Positions 1 through 12,492 of a stretch of DNA of 64,000 nt are shown here, one piece after another (position 1 is the first letter of the stretch; the number at the start of each line of letters is the position of its first letter). The stretch covers positions 3,012,408-3,076,407 of the forward strand of contig NC_043744.1 in NCBI RefSeq assembly GCF_004337985.1. Direction: 5' to 3'. Under the pieces are notes generated by a model that worked only from the letters and a program-made list of their open reading frames with translations, ran no database searches and was not told the DNA's origin. Position numbers and translations under genes: made by a program. The DNA is from Pyricularia pennisetigena. Taxonomy: Eukaryota > Ascomycota > Sordariomycetes > Magnaporthales > Pyriculariaceae.

Positions 1-1710
1 TCTCGAGCTATTAAGCTACTACTACTGCGAATTAATGGTGAAATTCGGCATTTATTCTGCACAAAAGTTTGATTCCGATGCTACTTCGTGAATAAATCGT
101 GCAAACTCTCCATCAGCGCGCTCTTGCAGTCAGCGCAATCCATAAAGGTTTTTTTTTTTTTTTTCTTTCGCGTCGCGCGTCGCTTTCAAGTGGGGTGTTG
201 CATCCTGCTCTGTATTTCAATGTCTTGATTGAGCCATACATACATATACAAATAAGGCAAGGGGGGATAAAAATGCCGAAGAGCCAAGAGGACGGACTTA
301 CTTGCTGACCGGCTTACTGGCTGGCCTTTTTCGCTTTGCTTCTTGTGCAGGAAGTGATCAGAGATCTCGGGCAGCACGTTTTTTCGCCTGCCCCTTGGGT
401 CAATCAGGGCTGGGCGGACCACTTACGTTCCTTGGTTAGCCGCTTCTGGGCAGAGGCCGAGGCGGGGTGACGTGACTACGACAGGTGACAAGGTGGCTGG
501 ATGGACAGGCAGGGATGCCACGTTCCTACGGCGTATGTACAGTACAGTACCTACTTTGATGGCCGGGCCGCGATGGCAGCTAATACCTAGACATCCTTCC
601 TGGGCAATTTTAGGGGCTCTTTAGCAGATAGCTTGGGCTACGGCGGTAGGGCTCTTTTATCGGCTGACATCAATGCGCATTAATGAGGCGAGTTACCTTG
701 TCCGTCTCTTGGGATGGCATCGTCCGTAGGAGCGTGATTCATTGAGCCTTTCAGTCTTGCGAATATCTATTCCATGAGTCAGTCATACCTGGTTTGGCGC
801 CATGGTCAACGCGATTGATCTCAACCAGTCAATCCATGATAAACTAACTGAACCTCATAGATGCTGGCAAAGACGCTTTTGTTCCCAGAATAGCGCGCAA
901 GCAACACACAACCACACACGGCGGCTATCTCGAAATAGGCAGTCCGTTGATCAACTTGACAAGCGCCGACCTGCCACGAGATGTTTGACAACTCTCACTG
1001 ACCAAGCTAGTATACAGACGATTATGCAACCCAGGCAGCAAACAATTAGACCAGATCTAGACCAAATCCCAAAGACTCTGTAACCCCACACTTCGGGTAA
1101 GATATGACTATCTTTCACTTAGGCAAAGAGCAGGCCAAGACCGGTCTAAAGTCAATATTGCCTTGACCAGACCGCATGTGGCAAATTGCCGCTGAGTTGC
1201 AGTGACGGGCCGAGGGGCAAGAACTGGTTGGAAATAGAGCGCCCGCAGTCTATGGCACAATGGTGTGATTTGTGCATGAAAGATCTGAAGGGAAGGATGA
1301 AGGATCAATGAGATGGTGTGCTGCATTCCTTCTCCGCTGCCTATGCCAATCGAATGCTCCAAGAATGGGGCGGATGTTTTGCCGTGGTGGTCGCACGGGA
1401 TGTGACAGCCTTGAGAGTTTTCTGGCGGCGGCTAGTGTAAACACTCTGTTGGTCGGGGTTTTGTTTCTGTCGTATTTTCTTGCTTTTTGGTTACAGCAAG
1501 AGGTCAGCACAAAATACCAATCTAACCACTGATTTTCCAGCTCAGAGAAAAGAGTGTACTCGCACTTTGGCAGCACCATCACATGTCGACAGCCATAGGG
1601 AGCAACAGGATCATGACAGACCTGGTCCTCTACTACCTCGCACCAAGCCTCAACACATACCAAAAGTGCCTGTGCGCCAGCAATGCTTCTGACGTATAAG
1701 CGAAAGATAA

Positions 1711-1742
<32 letters not shown>

Positions 1743-2610
1743 NNNNNNNNNNNAAAAAAACCACATTCCGCCAAGCCTCAACACACACATGCCAGTAGCC
1801 GCCGGGATGAGTTTATCGTCTTACCGTCCGTGCCGAAAACACCCCCCATCCCGTGACGGGATCGTCAGCACTTTAGAAGCCGACCAGGGATTTGAGTGGT
1901 TACTACTTATCGTGTGCATATCGATATTCATCCTTCGAATCCGCCGCCTTGCCTTTTTGGGCAGAGAACAGCCGCTGAGTATGTCCAGATGTGAGATAGA
2001 GGTTCTTGGAATACGTGCCTGGAAACAGAATTTCTCCATCTAATTTGGGATGGGTTTCACGCTTAGGCATACTTGCACAAATTTTCATGTTCCCAGGTCA
2101 TCAAAAGTCAAGACTCGCTAAGCAGACATGAAATCCATATTGCTTGCTTCAGGCCAGGAATAGCGCAGCCTTTTGCTTCTATTCCGAGATAGACACATTC
2201 GAGCTTCTCGACTTGCACCAAGAGAGTAAAAACGTTGTCTGATCCTCAATTCAAGTGTGTATCTAGACTATTATAGACCAGGCTGGGGATTATACCATGC
2301 AGAACAACCGGTTGCTCCGCAATTTTCCAAAACATCTGTCGAGAAAGTCCACGGAAAAAAGTGTACTAAGCAGTCCAAAAAGGGCATACCCTTTACCAAA
2401 CAACAGATCACGTACGGGGGAATGCAATGATGATATTAGAGTCTTCCAAAGTACTTGTCTCTCAACCCTCTCTCTGTCTATATCCAGAAGTAAGACATAC
2501 TTCTTCTTTTTTCCGACTTCAAAACCCTGTCAGCAAACATCCCGTTACATAATTAAGATATTTTTCCAGACCTCACTCGGCCAATATTGATACATAGCAT
2601 CAAAACAAGG
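1..2610. other. Intergenic region, no gene recognised
   Basis: I see no protein-like reading frame in this 2.6 kb stretch. Open frames are short and lack recognisable composition. It holds T- and A-homopolymers (near 150 and 1712-1760) and a short TACAG-type repeat near 538. It lies downstream of the secreted-protein gene that ends at 2611. Confidence 0.6.
1711..1760. other. Assembly gap within a poly(A) run
   Basis: About 30 A's are followed by 11 N's (1743-1753) and seven more A's. The gap sits exactly at a homopolymer, so the true run length is unknown. The reading frame that crosses it on the minus strand, giving a Phe/unknown run, is an artefact. Confidence 0.95.
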
Positions 2611-3599
2611 TTAATAGGCCTCCACCTTGCCGCGAGCTTCCTTCTCAATGGTGATCTGATCATTGACACGGTCCCATCCGAGAAACGCCCGGAGACGCAT
2701 TCTACGATCCTCAACAGTCATAACGCCACCATCAGTATCGGCTTTGTAGCCCCACGAAATGTGCAGATCTTTATTGTTATCGCAGGGCTTGTCGTGGAAG
2801 TCGTCCAGCTTGGCGTCGATACCTCGAGTGAAGTTGGCGGCTTCGGTCAAGAGATCGCAACGTGTGTCTTTCATGCCGCATCGCTGCAGGACAAAGTCCA
2901 GCTTCACGTGGTTCGACATGTCTATCCCTGATGGAGGAAAAGAGGATGGTCAGTACTGGTCCAGTATTAAGGTGTACACCTTACGTCAAGGTTCCAGATA
3001 ATAGCAGTGGTATAGTCAGACTTACTCCGCTGCAGCTTCTTGACAACCCACCAAGCCGCATCGCAGTCCTCTCGCCTCTGCACAAGAGCCTCGGACCTGC
3101 GATCCTCCCTCATTGCCAGCTCACCGCCACCAGGGCGAAGGGGCTCAAACGTGCCAAACTTGTACGCCCTCTCCGTCTTGCTCGCGACCTCGGCTCCGCC
3201 CACCAGGTCCTTGTCGTCGTAGCCAAAGTACGCGTTCTCAAGCGTGAAGAGGTTCATGACGTTCACCGTGATGAATCCGTTGCTGTTCCAGCCGCTGCTG
3301 ATGGCGTACTTTGACACGTCAGTGTTTTCGAGGCAGGGGACGGCGACCCAGGGAATCTGCGTGGCCGGCAACCAGGCAGAGTAGACGTGGATGGTGCACT
3401 GCTGGAAGGAAGCATCCAAGACGCCGGCTGGCTTCTCGCTGATGAAGAAGTGGTATGAGCAACGGTTCTGGTCCTTGGGTGGCTCGGCGGCGTCGGTGCA
3501 ATTTCGGGAGAAGCGGTAGATCGTCCAGTTGCCGATGGCTTGGCTTGCCGCCTGGACGGCCAGGGTGGCTAGGAGGCAGATGCTTATGAGGCTCCGCAT
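2611..3599 (-). CDS. Putative secreted protein of unknown function, one intron
   Basis: I do not recognise the family. The reading frame starts at 3599 with a classic signal peptide: a hydrophobic core after MRSLIS, ending near AASQA at residue 20. Exon 1 (3599-3026) ends at a GTAAGT donor. The acceptor CATCAG, preceded by a TACTGAC branch, opens exon 2 (2927-2611). The 98-bp intron keeps the frame and gives about 296 residues. The mature protein has spaced cysteines, several Trp residues and a charged C-terminal half, with no transmembrane segment or GPI signal. Reading through the intron would give a 210-residue alternative ending in a Cys-Thr-Pro tail. The gene stands alone, with 4.9 kb of empty DNA upstream. 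Secretion is inferred from the signal peptide; any effector-like role would be speculation. Confidence 0.72.
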
Positions 3600-6500
3600 T
3601 ATGATTCAGATATTCTTGTTTTGCTATCTTCTCTTGCCTTCTATCCAAGATGAACCATAAGAAAGATGATTATCCCGTTGGATGTGAAGACAAATAGCAG
3701 TACTTCTTGGGTCATAGAAGTCTAGGAGAACCATATAATGCTCATAAAGACTCCCAGGCGCAGGGCTTTATACCTTGAGGATGTGAATGTCAGTCGAAGG
3801 AGACAGCGATATTATTTAAGCTACAACAAATCATCATCTGGTATGTCACATCATAAGATCTGTGTATCTCCCGATATATCATGTATAAGCAACCGTGCCT
3901 TCCATGTCAGCAATACGCTTGCCTATTCCACCACCAGACCATACAGCGGATAGGATAACGTGTGTTGTGGGCACTTGTCGCTGCCTCGTCCTACCTCGCA
4001 TTTCCATTGTGCTGCCCACGCGAGTAGGACCTGTGCCCTGGAGTCGCCTGAGCTCGGAAGCTTCCGTTACGGACGCGTTGCATTACCATCCAGACTCACC
4101 CAAGAGAAAATACCTAACTCTCGCCATTTCAAGTCGAGAAACTAGAATGACTAACATCTCTGGGCCTGGATTCCTCACCGTGTTCTGTGATACCAGAACA
4201 CGAGCGGCTCACATGGGCAACCAGATCATGCTCAGGGTGGGCTTTTGTCGACGATTGCAGGCTTGCGTAAGATGTAGGACAGTTGAGTAGTCAAGACTTG
4301 GCGATGTCTACATTCGGCAGTTTTGGCTGCCTCTTTCGGCTATTCATGTTGCACAAGAAAACTCTAGCAACCCATGCTGCCTGCTACATTTGGTAGGACC
4401 TTTCTTCTCCATCTGCTTCTAGTAACTATAGTCCGAAGTGATTGAACATGGCGAGTCTCATATCCCACCCGACCTGTGAGTGGCTGACGTACTATGTTTC
4501 CTATGTAGCTATCCATGAATGTTATGTATCTACCTTGACCAATTACTATTATGCGAGTCAAGAGAGATGTTGTTCGAACCGCAGAGCCTTGCCCAAGGAC
4601 TTGATAAGCCAAAACCGCCCGCGTGATGATAGTGCCTTGCTGGGATCATCTTTGGGTTTCGGATTGGTAGCTCCGGCAAAAACAAGATGAATTTCACAAG
4701 AAGCCACACGCCTTCTCGAGCATCTGGTAACATTGTCACGGAGTCTGATTACACTTCAACGACCTCGGAAAAAGTTTCAAAGTCAATAAGGTCGCTCCTT
4801 GACCAAATACTTATTCTTGGATAGTTTAACCATGATGTGGAATATGCATTAAACCTTTCGACGTAAAAATCTTAAGTCAAGTCTTCAAATGTTCCCCTTG
4901 TATAGATAGGAAAGTATGAGACCTTTCCTGACAGATAAAATGGATTTTCGAGGAGGACCAAACCAGACCAGAACAAGTCTATATCAAGGCAAAGCGTCAG
5001 CACGACATTATGGAATGGTTGCCGGCGAGCCGTTGCCGGCTGGGCACGGAATCAACTCACCCGCAATCCTTGGCCTGTGATGCTTGATCTAGAGGGCACT
5101 GAAACCGCTGGCAGCAACAAGTGACAAAGTCCAGGACGAGTGATTATAGACAGGCTAGAGAGGAAATGACGGGATGCTTCTATCGGATTTGGTAGCGTCA
5201 AACATTTCGGCAAGAATGACGAGTTACCTTTATTGAGTTTCTTCAACCAAGATTGAGGCCGAGAAATTCTTGTTGTTCCATCTCAGTACTGATTGCTGGA
5301 ATTAAACAGAACATCCATCATGCAGCGAGATACTAAATCTGCCATTGGGTCTTGGCACCTCTCCTGGTTGTCACAAAGTACAGGCTTGAAGCCAACAGCT
5401 TGGTGCACGTTCCTGATTATAAATCGCCCAAGACCAAGGCAGACCTCAGTAGTGAAATGCCCAAGACTTGCTGTGAAATTGATGTACTTGGGGTCGACAG
5501 TAATGCCAAGTTTGAACCTCTACTTAGAACCATGCAAGTTTGCCGTTTTACATTCCCAACAGCAACATGATGAAAAAGAAGTGGCACTATCCTACATGAT
5601 AGAAGTTTCCTTGGACTCCGACGTCAGACACTTTGGGCAACGTCAACAACAGAGCTTCAAAACCTCAGATTGTTGAGCGACATGCGCTGCAAACTAGCGA
5701 GGAGCTTAGTTAGTCGATATTACTTCCATTACTGGAATTTATGGTGATATCAGCTGGCCGTGTTGCTTATGCCTACTTGCTGTACGTCGTTTGGTCATGG
5801 ACGACCATGGCTGCCTAACAGTATTCGGCCACAAGGGTTTGTCAGGTTTACTCGGGATATTGTATCAAATGGATATTAAAGTATTCTTTTTATATAGGCT
5901 GCATATGGGCAAAGATATGTTACAATTTTCGTAGATATTGACAGACCAGCAGCCAAAGATTGTAACTCGATTCGGAGGCTCCAAACTCCATGTGGTAGTC
6001 TCAGTTCAGCCTAGATGTCGCCGGGCTGCGCAGTGAAGGGTACACTAGCCAGAAACTGTGCATGTTGGTTCATTGATCACCTGCGGGATCAGCATGATAC
6101 ATGGCCAGTGAATACGCTTTGGGTTGACAGACGCGGAGTGCTCGTGTGCCTTTTTATACGTTCGGTTGAGCTGCCTCACGGCCCGAATAGGCTACCTGTT
6201 CGGGAGATCGACGAAGCGAACTTTCGACAGGAGCAGGAGACACAAAGACTGTTTTAACAAGTTAGAAAGATTGCTACTCGCGTGCAGGACTTGTGCCACC
6301 TTGTCGCCTTCTGCACATAGGGACATCAGTTGTGGAGACGTCTTGAGCAAATATCTGGCTCGAAGAGTGGGCGTAAGTACTCGCAAACTAAACGCAGCCC
6401 ATCAACTACCTAACTACCTCGTCCTTGGTCGAACGCAGAATGTGCTTAAAAATAGAACAACCGTTGATGAATCGGGGGCCAACGCAACGCCAAGATCTGA

Positions 6501-8545
6501 ACCGTCAAAGACTCATTGGTCGACCTCCTCTGACCGTTCTCTGGGACGATCTATCTTTGGTAGTGTGGGTGGTAATAGTGCCACCTGCTTTGTGGGGTCG
6601 ACAGCGATAATTGGTCAGAGTCATATATTGAATTTCTCGAAGGGTAAATTACGGCGTTAGGAAGGAGTGAAAAAAATCAGAGTCGAAAATGCGGTTGCAT
6701 GCAGGCGGGCAGTTGACGCTAGTGCCTGGGCGGGCAAGGCCAGGATCCATCGCGACCCAAACCCCCCTCAACTGGACTTTTTCTTGGTTGCGCTTGCCAT
6801 ATCTGGTGCGGGATTTGCTCGATACTTTTGTGCTATTCTTGGATAAGACCGGGCTCGAATTGAACATGGTGCTCAATTTTTATTGAATCCAGCCACTTCG
6901 ACCGGCCCAACAAACAAAAGCAAAAGGAAAAAAAGACCCCGACAAACCGCCTTACCGCCAGGATCTGCAACATGTCCGTTTGAGAGTGCCCTAGGCCGAT
7001 TATGTGACCTAGGAATCTTTCCCAGAATGCTTCTATCGGCGCCGCACCGATGCAGCAGGTTCATCTTTTGTTCGGAGCAACTTGAGAACAACTGTCACCA
7101 GCAGTGATTTTAAATCATATAATCGGGCAGCTTTGGAAGTAACCTGCAAGCTCAAGCCAAGGATTGGAGGCAAATCGGGACCGACCAACCGAAACCTCCC
7201 TTGGCCGTTCCCGGACGAGAAATATTTTCACATTCGCCCCCCTCATATTGATTCGTCTACTGGCGATTGCTACAGTACGGTCCGACCAAGGTACACCTGC
7301 TGCATCGCCGGTCGCCTGATTTGGTCAATCAAAGGGTTGATCAGCTTGGCTGCTCCCCTTGGACCATCATTGCACAAGATGAAAACATGCGAGTTGCCGC
7401 TGTGAATCGAAAAGGAAGCACGCACTTTAATAACACACGCGCGGCATCGCCATCGATTCCATTTAAATTCATTTTTATTCCCTGAAAGGAAGGGAAGGCC
7501 TCTTAAAACGGCCACCTTAGGGCCTTGGCTGGGCGTCTGCGGAAGATACTAATTAATTGATTAACCTTGCAATATGTACACCAGATCCCTAGCCGACGAT
7601 CCCCTTTTTTTCTGACCACTCAGAAGCTCGCCACCCCCCTGTCGCCTAGAAAGAATGGCCTGATCTACGCGCCGGCTCCAGTATCCGCCAAGCCTGATTT
7701 ATCTCTGATTGGCTACATCAAGGCAAACGAAAAGCTGGACAGAGACGTCCTCTACCTCTTTCCTAGTATGGTTACAATGATTGCAACGGCTGACTGCTGA
7801 CAGGCCGTCGCCCATGATCAGAGTACCACGAACCCCTCATTAGACAACAGTCATCTTTGTCGGATCGGGGAGAGTCCGTAGCTATTATGAGAAACCATAA
7901 CGCGGGACCGCCTTGGTGAACATGGGTGACTGCATACTACACCTATTTGATCTTGAATGGGTAAGTGGATCTTTGGGTCAGTACCACCCTGAAGTATGGT
8001 CTACTGTAGGCACCTAGTAGCTGGTAAGAAATTGATGGTTGGGAGATGAGGGTCTGGTCGTTTGGCTGGCGCTTCTCCATCGGCTTCTGATGCCGTCATT
8101 GCACACACAAACACACACACCCATCCTTCGAATATGGGTGTCCATCTACAACCGGGCGGCTGCAGGCTGGCCGGTAGAGGCATGAAAAGAACCATGGCGA
8201 ACTTCGCCCACCCACCTGCAGCGGAGGGGCAACCACAAGCAAGCGCTTGGCTGAGCCCGGCTCGACCGAGTTCCACATTCACTTAATACATACATATGCC
8301 GCGTCGGTACGCACCTCTTCCCTTCCCGGTGGTTCCTTTGGTCCCTTCCCGCCTGGTGCCCCATCGTCGCCATTGTACTACCCACCTGTCGAGTCTACCA
8401 TCTCGAAGGTGAAGAAAACCGAATATTGTCAGCAAGTCAGAGACGTTGTGCTTTGAAGAGCTGTCTACCATGATATTGTCGTGATACCAGTCACCCCTCC
8501 CGACTCCCATCAACTCTCCATCTCAACCCTCAATACACAGCCACC
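3600..8545. other. Intergenic region, no gene recognised
   Basis: These 4.9 kb have open frames of up to 178 codons (6124-6660), but none has the composition or motifs of a conserved protein and none chains into a plausible spliced gene. No tRNA, transposon protein or terminal repeat was recognised. The last 300 bp serve as promoter and leader of the membrane-protein gene at 8546. Confidence 0.55.
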
Positions 8546-10696
8546 ATGCCACCCTCAATATCAAAAACGTGCTGGAGGCTCCCAGCAGCGATCTGGTTCA
8601 CTCTATGTCTCTTGTCGACGGTAGCTACAGCCCTCCAGGTTGCCCCGGGATCACCATGCGCACCGGTCTGCCAGGACCGTAACGATGGCGACACGAATAA
8701 CGCCAACGGATCGACAATAAGCGCCAAGGACATCGTTTGCGAGGATCCGGATTACGATTCAAGGACCATCAGGGGCATGAAGTTCAAGGAATGCACGCAA
8801 TGTCTGCAGTCGAGCAGGTATACAAGCGGAGAAGAAACCGATCTTATGTGGTATCTCTGTAAGTACCAAGCATATGGGGGGTTGTTTTTCTAGGTCTAGT
8901 CTATACCAGCGTTCTGTGGGACTGGCAGGAACCATTATGTGGAAAGCCCACTAACGTCTCAAAGACAACCTGCGTTACGCTGCAAATGTGTGTCTCTACA
9001 ACTACCCGGAAGCGGTTCAGAACAAGTCTTTTGCTTGTGATATCCCGAGCTCATGCGGTGGCCTCAAGACCGCCCTCAGGGAGGGTGACTTGAAAGCGGA
9101 AAGCACCACACAATTGGCATACTGCTCCGCCGACAATGAGAAAATGAAAGCATGGGCGATCAAATCTTGCACCAGCTGTTTATGGAACGCTCCTGAAAGC
9201 AAATACCTCTCTAATTGTAGGTGATAGTCGACCTTCGCGAGGTTTGGATTTGGCTTTGTAGGGCCATGAGATGGACTAACACAGAAAATACAGTCATGGT
9301 TGCCCTAGACGCCGCCTGCGTTCAGAGACCCAAAGCAGGCGATCTTGTTGGTCTGACGGGTAGCTTGTTCACACCATACGCAGTAAATATTACCGACCCG
9401 CCGAAGCTGGAGACCGGACCTCCTCCGCCGGCCCAGACAACTATGGACACAGGCACCATTATTGGTATTGCAATCGGCGCAGCTCTTGTGCTGCTCCTTG
9501 GTGTCGGTCTATTCGTGGTCTACTGGCGTAAGCAGAAGCGCGCAAAGGCTGAAGAAGAGCGGAGGTCCAACTCAGATTCACCAAACGGTGGCAGCTCCAT
9601 CACTGCACTGAACATTGGCGGCGGCGGCGGTCCCGGGTCAGGGGGTGGTCGTCACGGCTACACCACTGACTACAAGAGAGAAATTGGCCTAACCTCTTTC
9701 GAGTCGTACGATGCGCCTCGAAGCGGTGGCCTCAACAGCAACAGGAGCGGAAATTATACCAACTCAGGCGAATATTACGACCAGCTCGAGAAATACCAGC
9801 AAAGAGCAGCGGCCCAGCAGTACGGCATGCTTAACCACACCGGTCCGGCGGACTCGCTACCGGCACACCCGGCGTACATTCCACGTGCTGCCATGGCTCA
9901 ACAGCAACAGCAGCGGAACAGCACCGACTCTAGGGGATCCCGTAATACCGCAACATCATCTTTAAACCTACAGCAACAAGCCATATCAAACCAGACACTT
10001 GCCGCCCAGAACTCACAACAGCAACGACCTACATCAACCCAAACACTCTCCGCTCAACACCTACAACAACAACAGACTACCCGTCGCACTTCACCCCGAA
10101 GTTCTCCGCGGCTCATCCCCGAACCTATAACCCTCTCAGCCGTGCCTGCGTCAAAGCAACGTTACGCCAAGACTACGAGGGAACAAGCGCCGCCGCCTTC
10201 GCTATCGACATCCTCAAAATCGGTGGTCGATTCATATACCATGCAGAAGTACCTGGCCGCTGAAGACGACAGGCCGGGCCACACCATGCCGCCCCCACCT
10301 GCGCAGAAGCCACCCAAAGCAGCGAAGCCATTTGACCCCGCGAATCCTCCGCCGCCACCTCCTCAGCCGGCGGTCAAGATCCCGTCGCTCGGCCTGCCAT
10401 CGGTACCGCGGGTCCGCGTGCCCAAGCAGTACGCGCCACCACGAATATCTGTCGAGGAGGCGACGCCGACAGATGCCGCCGGCGGTGGGGGCGACTTTGC
10501 ACGGGCAAGCACACCAGGCAGCCGCTCGTCTTCGGTATCCCGCGAGGGACGGCCGCCGACCAGAGGAAAGGATGAGCCCAACATGATCGGAGGCGCGTCA
10601 AACAACGATCGGATAATAAGACAGACGGTAAACGTCACGAGGCTAAGGCAGGAAGAAGTTCCTATTGCGAGTGGGAAGACTGTCCTGTACAGTTGA
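8546..10696 (+). CDS. Type I single-pass membrane protein with Gln/Pro-rich cytoplasmic tail
   Basis: Three exons (8546-8858, 8965-9216, 9294-10696) join in frame to about 655 residues. Donors are GTAAGT and GTAGGT; acceptors are AAAG after a CTAAC branch, and ACAG. Residues 1-29 form a signal peptide. The ectodomain (30-240) holds two related Cys-rich blocks with CTQC/CTSC-type spacings. A single membrane helix (about 242-266) is followed by basic residues. The tail of some 390 residues is disordered: Gly-rich, then Gln-rich runs (about 450-550), then polyproline stretches suited to SH3 or profilin binding. The layout resembles fungal cell-surface proteins often labelled 'LPXTG-domain-containing', and wall-stress sensors in general shape, but I see no WSC signature. 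A surface sensor or scaffold is inference only. Confidence 0.83.
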
Positions 10697-11231
10697 TGAA
10701 GTTGGTTTATTCCTCTCGTTAGAATGACCAGAAATGAACACGAGCATATTGGTTCTGAATGTTTTGGATATTTGGATCTGATGCCATGCGTGACTTGCTC
10801 ATGGATAATGGGATGAAATGAAGGTATCCAGGGTGTGGGGACGGTAAACAAAGCATGGAGAGATAGTAAAAAAGGAATGGATAATAAAGGATTAGGATTT
10901 CTGGATGAGTGTGGATTTGGGTAAACCCCAGGCCCGAAGCGAGGGACACGGGATATTGTATACACAAGTAGAGGGATAACAGGACCTTTTCTTAAGTTGA
11001 CTGCATGCAGCCAGATGATCACACAAGGGTACCACAAGGGACTCATACCAGCCAAGTATTCGATGGGACAATCATTATCATTGGTGCAAAACTTTAGACG
11101 CTCAAGACAACAAGAATTGGCATTCTGATGCATTTGTCTACATCGGACTAATTTGTTCTCTATTCATCGTCGAATTTATCGATACGCCTCCGCTCATCTT
11201 ACTATGTTACAATACAGTCTCCCAAAGCGCA
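10697..11231. other. Short convergent intergenic region
   Basis: This 535-bp stretch lies between the 3' ends of the plus-strand membrane-protein gene and the minus-strand Derlin-like gene. It should contain both 3' UTRs. I see no other gene. Confidence 0.6.
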
Positions 11232-12492
11232 TCATCCCAAGCGGTGACCCGCGCCTCGCGTTTTCCACGAGTCCGGAAGTGGGCCACTACCTGTCGAAGC
11301 GCCCGTGGTCCTGCCCGCAGCACCTGGGGCGGCGGCGTACCGGGCTGTACCAAAAGCTCTCTGCTCAACCCTGGCGGTCGTCTGGATCAGACGCGACACA
11401 AAGGCCGGGGTGGCGAGCCAGTTCCTGCCGCCGCCGAACTCGGGCCAGAGGCGGTAAAGGAAATCGTGTATGTGGGCGGCCAACAGGCCAATGACCTGAA
11501 GGAAGAGCCGGTCTGGGCCGTCCATGACTAGCGTGGAAAACATCATGGCGTAGGGGATCAGCTGGGCGGGGATGGTGAAGAAGAAGAAGCCGGCCGACTG
11601 GCCCCGCTGGTCCTGCGTGGCCGTGTAGGAGACCGAGAGGATCAAGGCCTGGAGGCAGAAGGGTGCGTTGATGCCTGAAATGGTGTTGAGAATCTGAGTT
11701 ACGTTGCAGCGCAATAAGTCAGCAAGTGGCTCCCTCGAGTATTCCAAAGGGGCAAATCACCAAGAATTATGTGCAGATAATGAAATGTAGGGAGCTAAGA
11801 AAACCACCCGAGCGAAGTAGAGAAATAATCGACTCGAGCCATCCATATAGACATCCCACCATGCCTACACCCCGAACCGGCCCTTTGAGGTATGCGAATG
11901 ACGGACCGGCCCAGGATGCAAGGGTGATCTCCCTCTTTTCCAGGAACCGTGATAGCAGAAGAGGCAATGCACTATCCGGGCAGATATAAGAGGTGCCTCC
12001 GGTGACGAAGACGTAATTTTGGGAGGCAAGCGGGGAACGATGGGAGAACAAAAAAAGAATGCATGGGGTAGAAAAGACCTACAAGGATGATTCCTGAAAC
12101 TGTCACCAAATACCAGACCACATCTTCCTTTCTGGGGAACTTGACGCTCCCGACCTCAAGTTGTCTGAGGTAGGAGAAAAGAAAGTATGGATCAAGAACC
12201 ATACCGAGCTTGGGGCCTGCGACCAGGAAGTTTGTCGCAAGTCGCCATATCTGCGGCGGCATCATCAAGAGGTGTTCAGGCTGCCAGTAGAACCACGCAG
12301 CCGGGAGAGGGCCAAAGTAGATGCCGAGGGTGGCAACGAAGACTGCTGCTGCGACATTCCTGTGGACAGATGGCAATGGTCAGGACGAGTGAATGCGATA
12401 AGGCTGAGGGCGTGATGACAAAAGAAAAGAGAAAAGAAAACGTACCTAGCTACAGGCGGCGCCGCCCAGAAGCTATCCAACAGATCCGACAT
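11232..12492 (-). CDS. Derlin-like (Der1 family) ER membrane protein
   Basis: Derlins are rhomboid-fold pseudoproteases of the ER membrane that help retrotranslocate misfolded proteins for proteasomal degradation (ERAD). Three exons (12492-12446, 12359-12083, 11693-11232) give about 261 residues. Donors are GTACGT and GTAGGT; acceptors are CACAG and ACTCAG; phases match. Family features seen: an N-terminal PPVAR segment, a WRLATNFL stretch after the first helix, LEVGSVKF with RKEDVVWYL, a TATQDQRG loop, a TIPAQL helix and the conserved WPEFGGGRNW near the end, followed by a polar Ala/Gly/Thr-rich tail. Several hydrophobic segments are consistent with four to six membrane passes. It is divergent from argJ and shares its 635-bp upstream region. 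I cannot tell whether it is the Der1 or Dfm1 paralogue. The second intron (about 389 bp) is long for this genome but restores the conserved frame exactly. Confidence 0.9.

Noticed and set aside
1250..1774. Minus-strand frame of 174 codons crossing the N gap
   Set aside because: It begins with unknown residues and a Phe run from the A-tract, and the rest has no coding character.
2967..3025. Read-through version of the secreted protein ending at 2967
   Set aside because: A strong GTAAGT donor, branch point and acceptor open a longer in-frame second exon; kept only as an alternative form.
5293..5676. Plus-strand frame of 127 codons
   Set aside because: No recognisable motif, composition like the surrounding non-coding DNA, and no splice partners.
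6124..6660. Plus-strand frame of 178 codons
   Set aside because: Composition is random-like, there are no motifs, and no plausible exons flank it.
10363..11133. Minus-strand frame of 256 codons opposite the membrane-protein tail
   Set aside because: Antisense shadow of a compositionally biased coding region.
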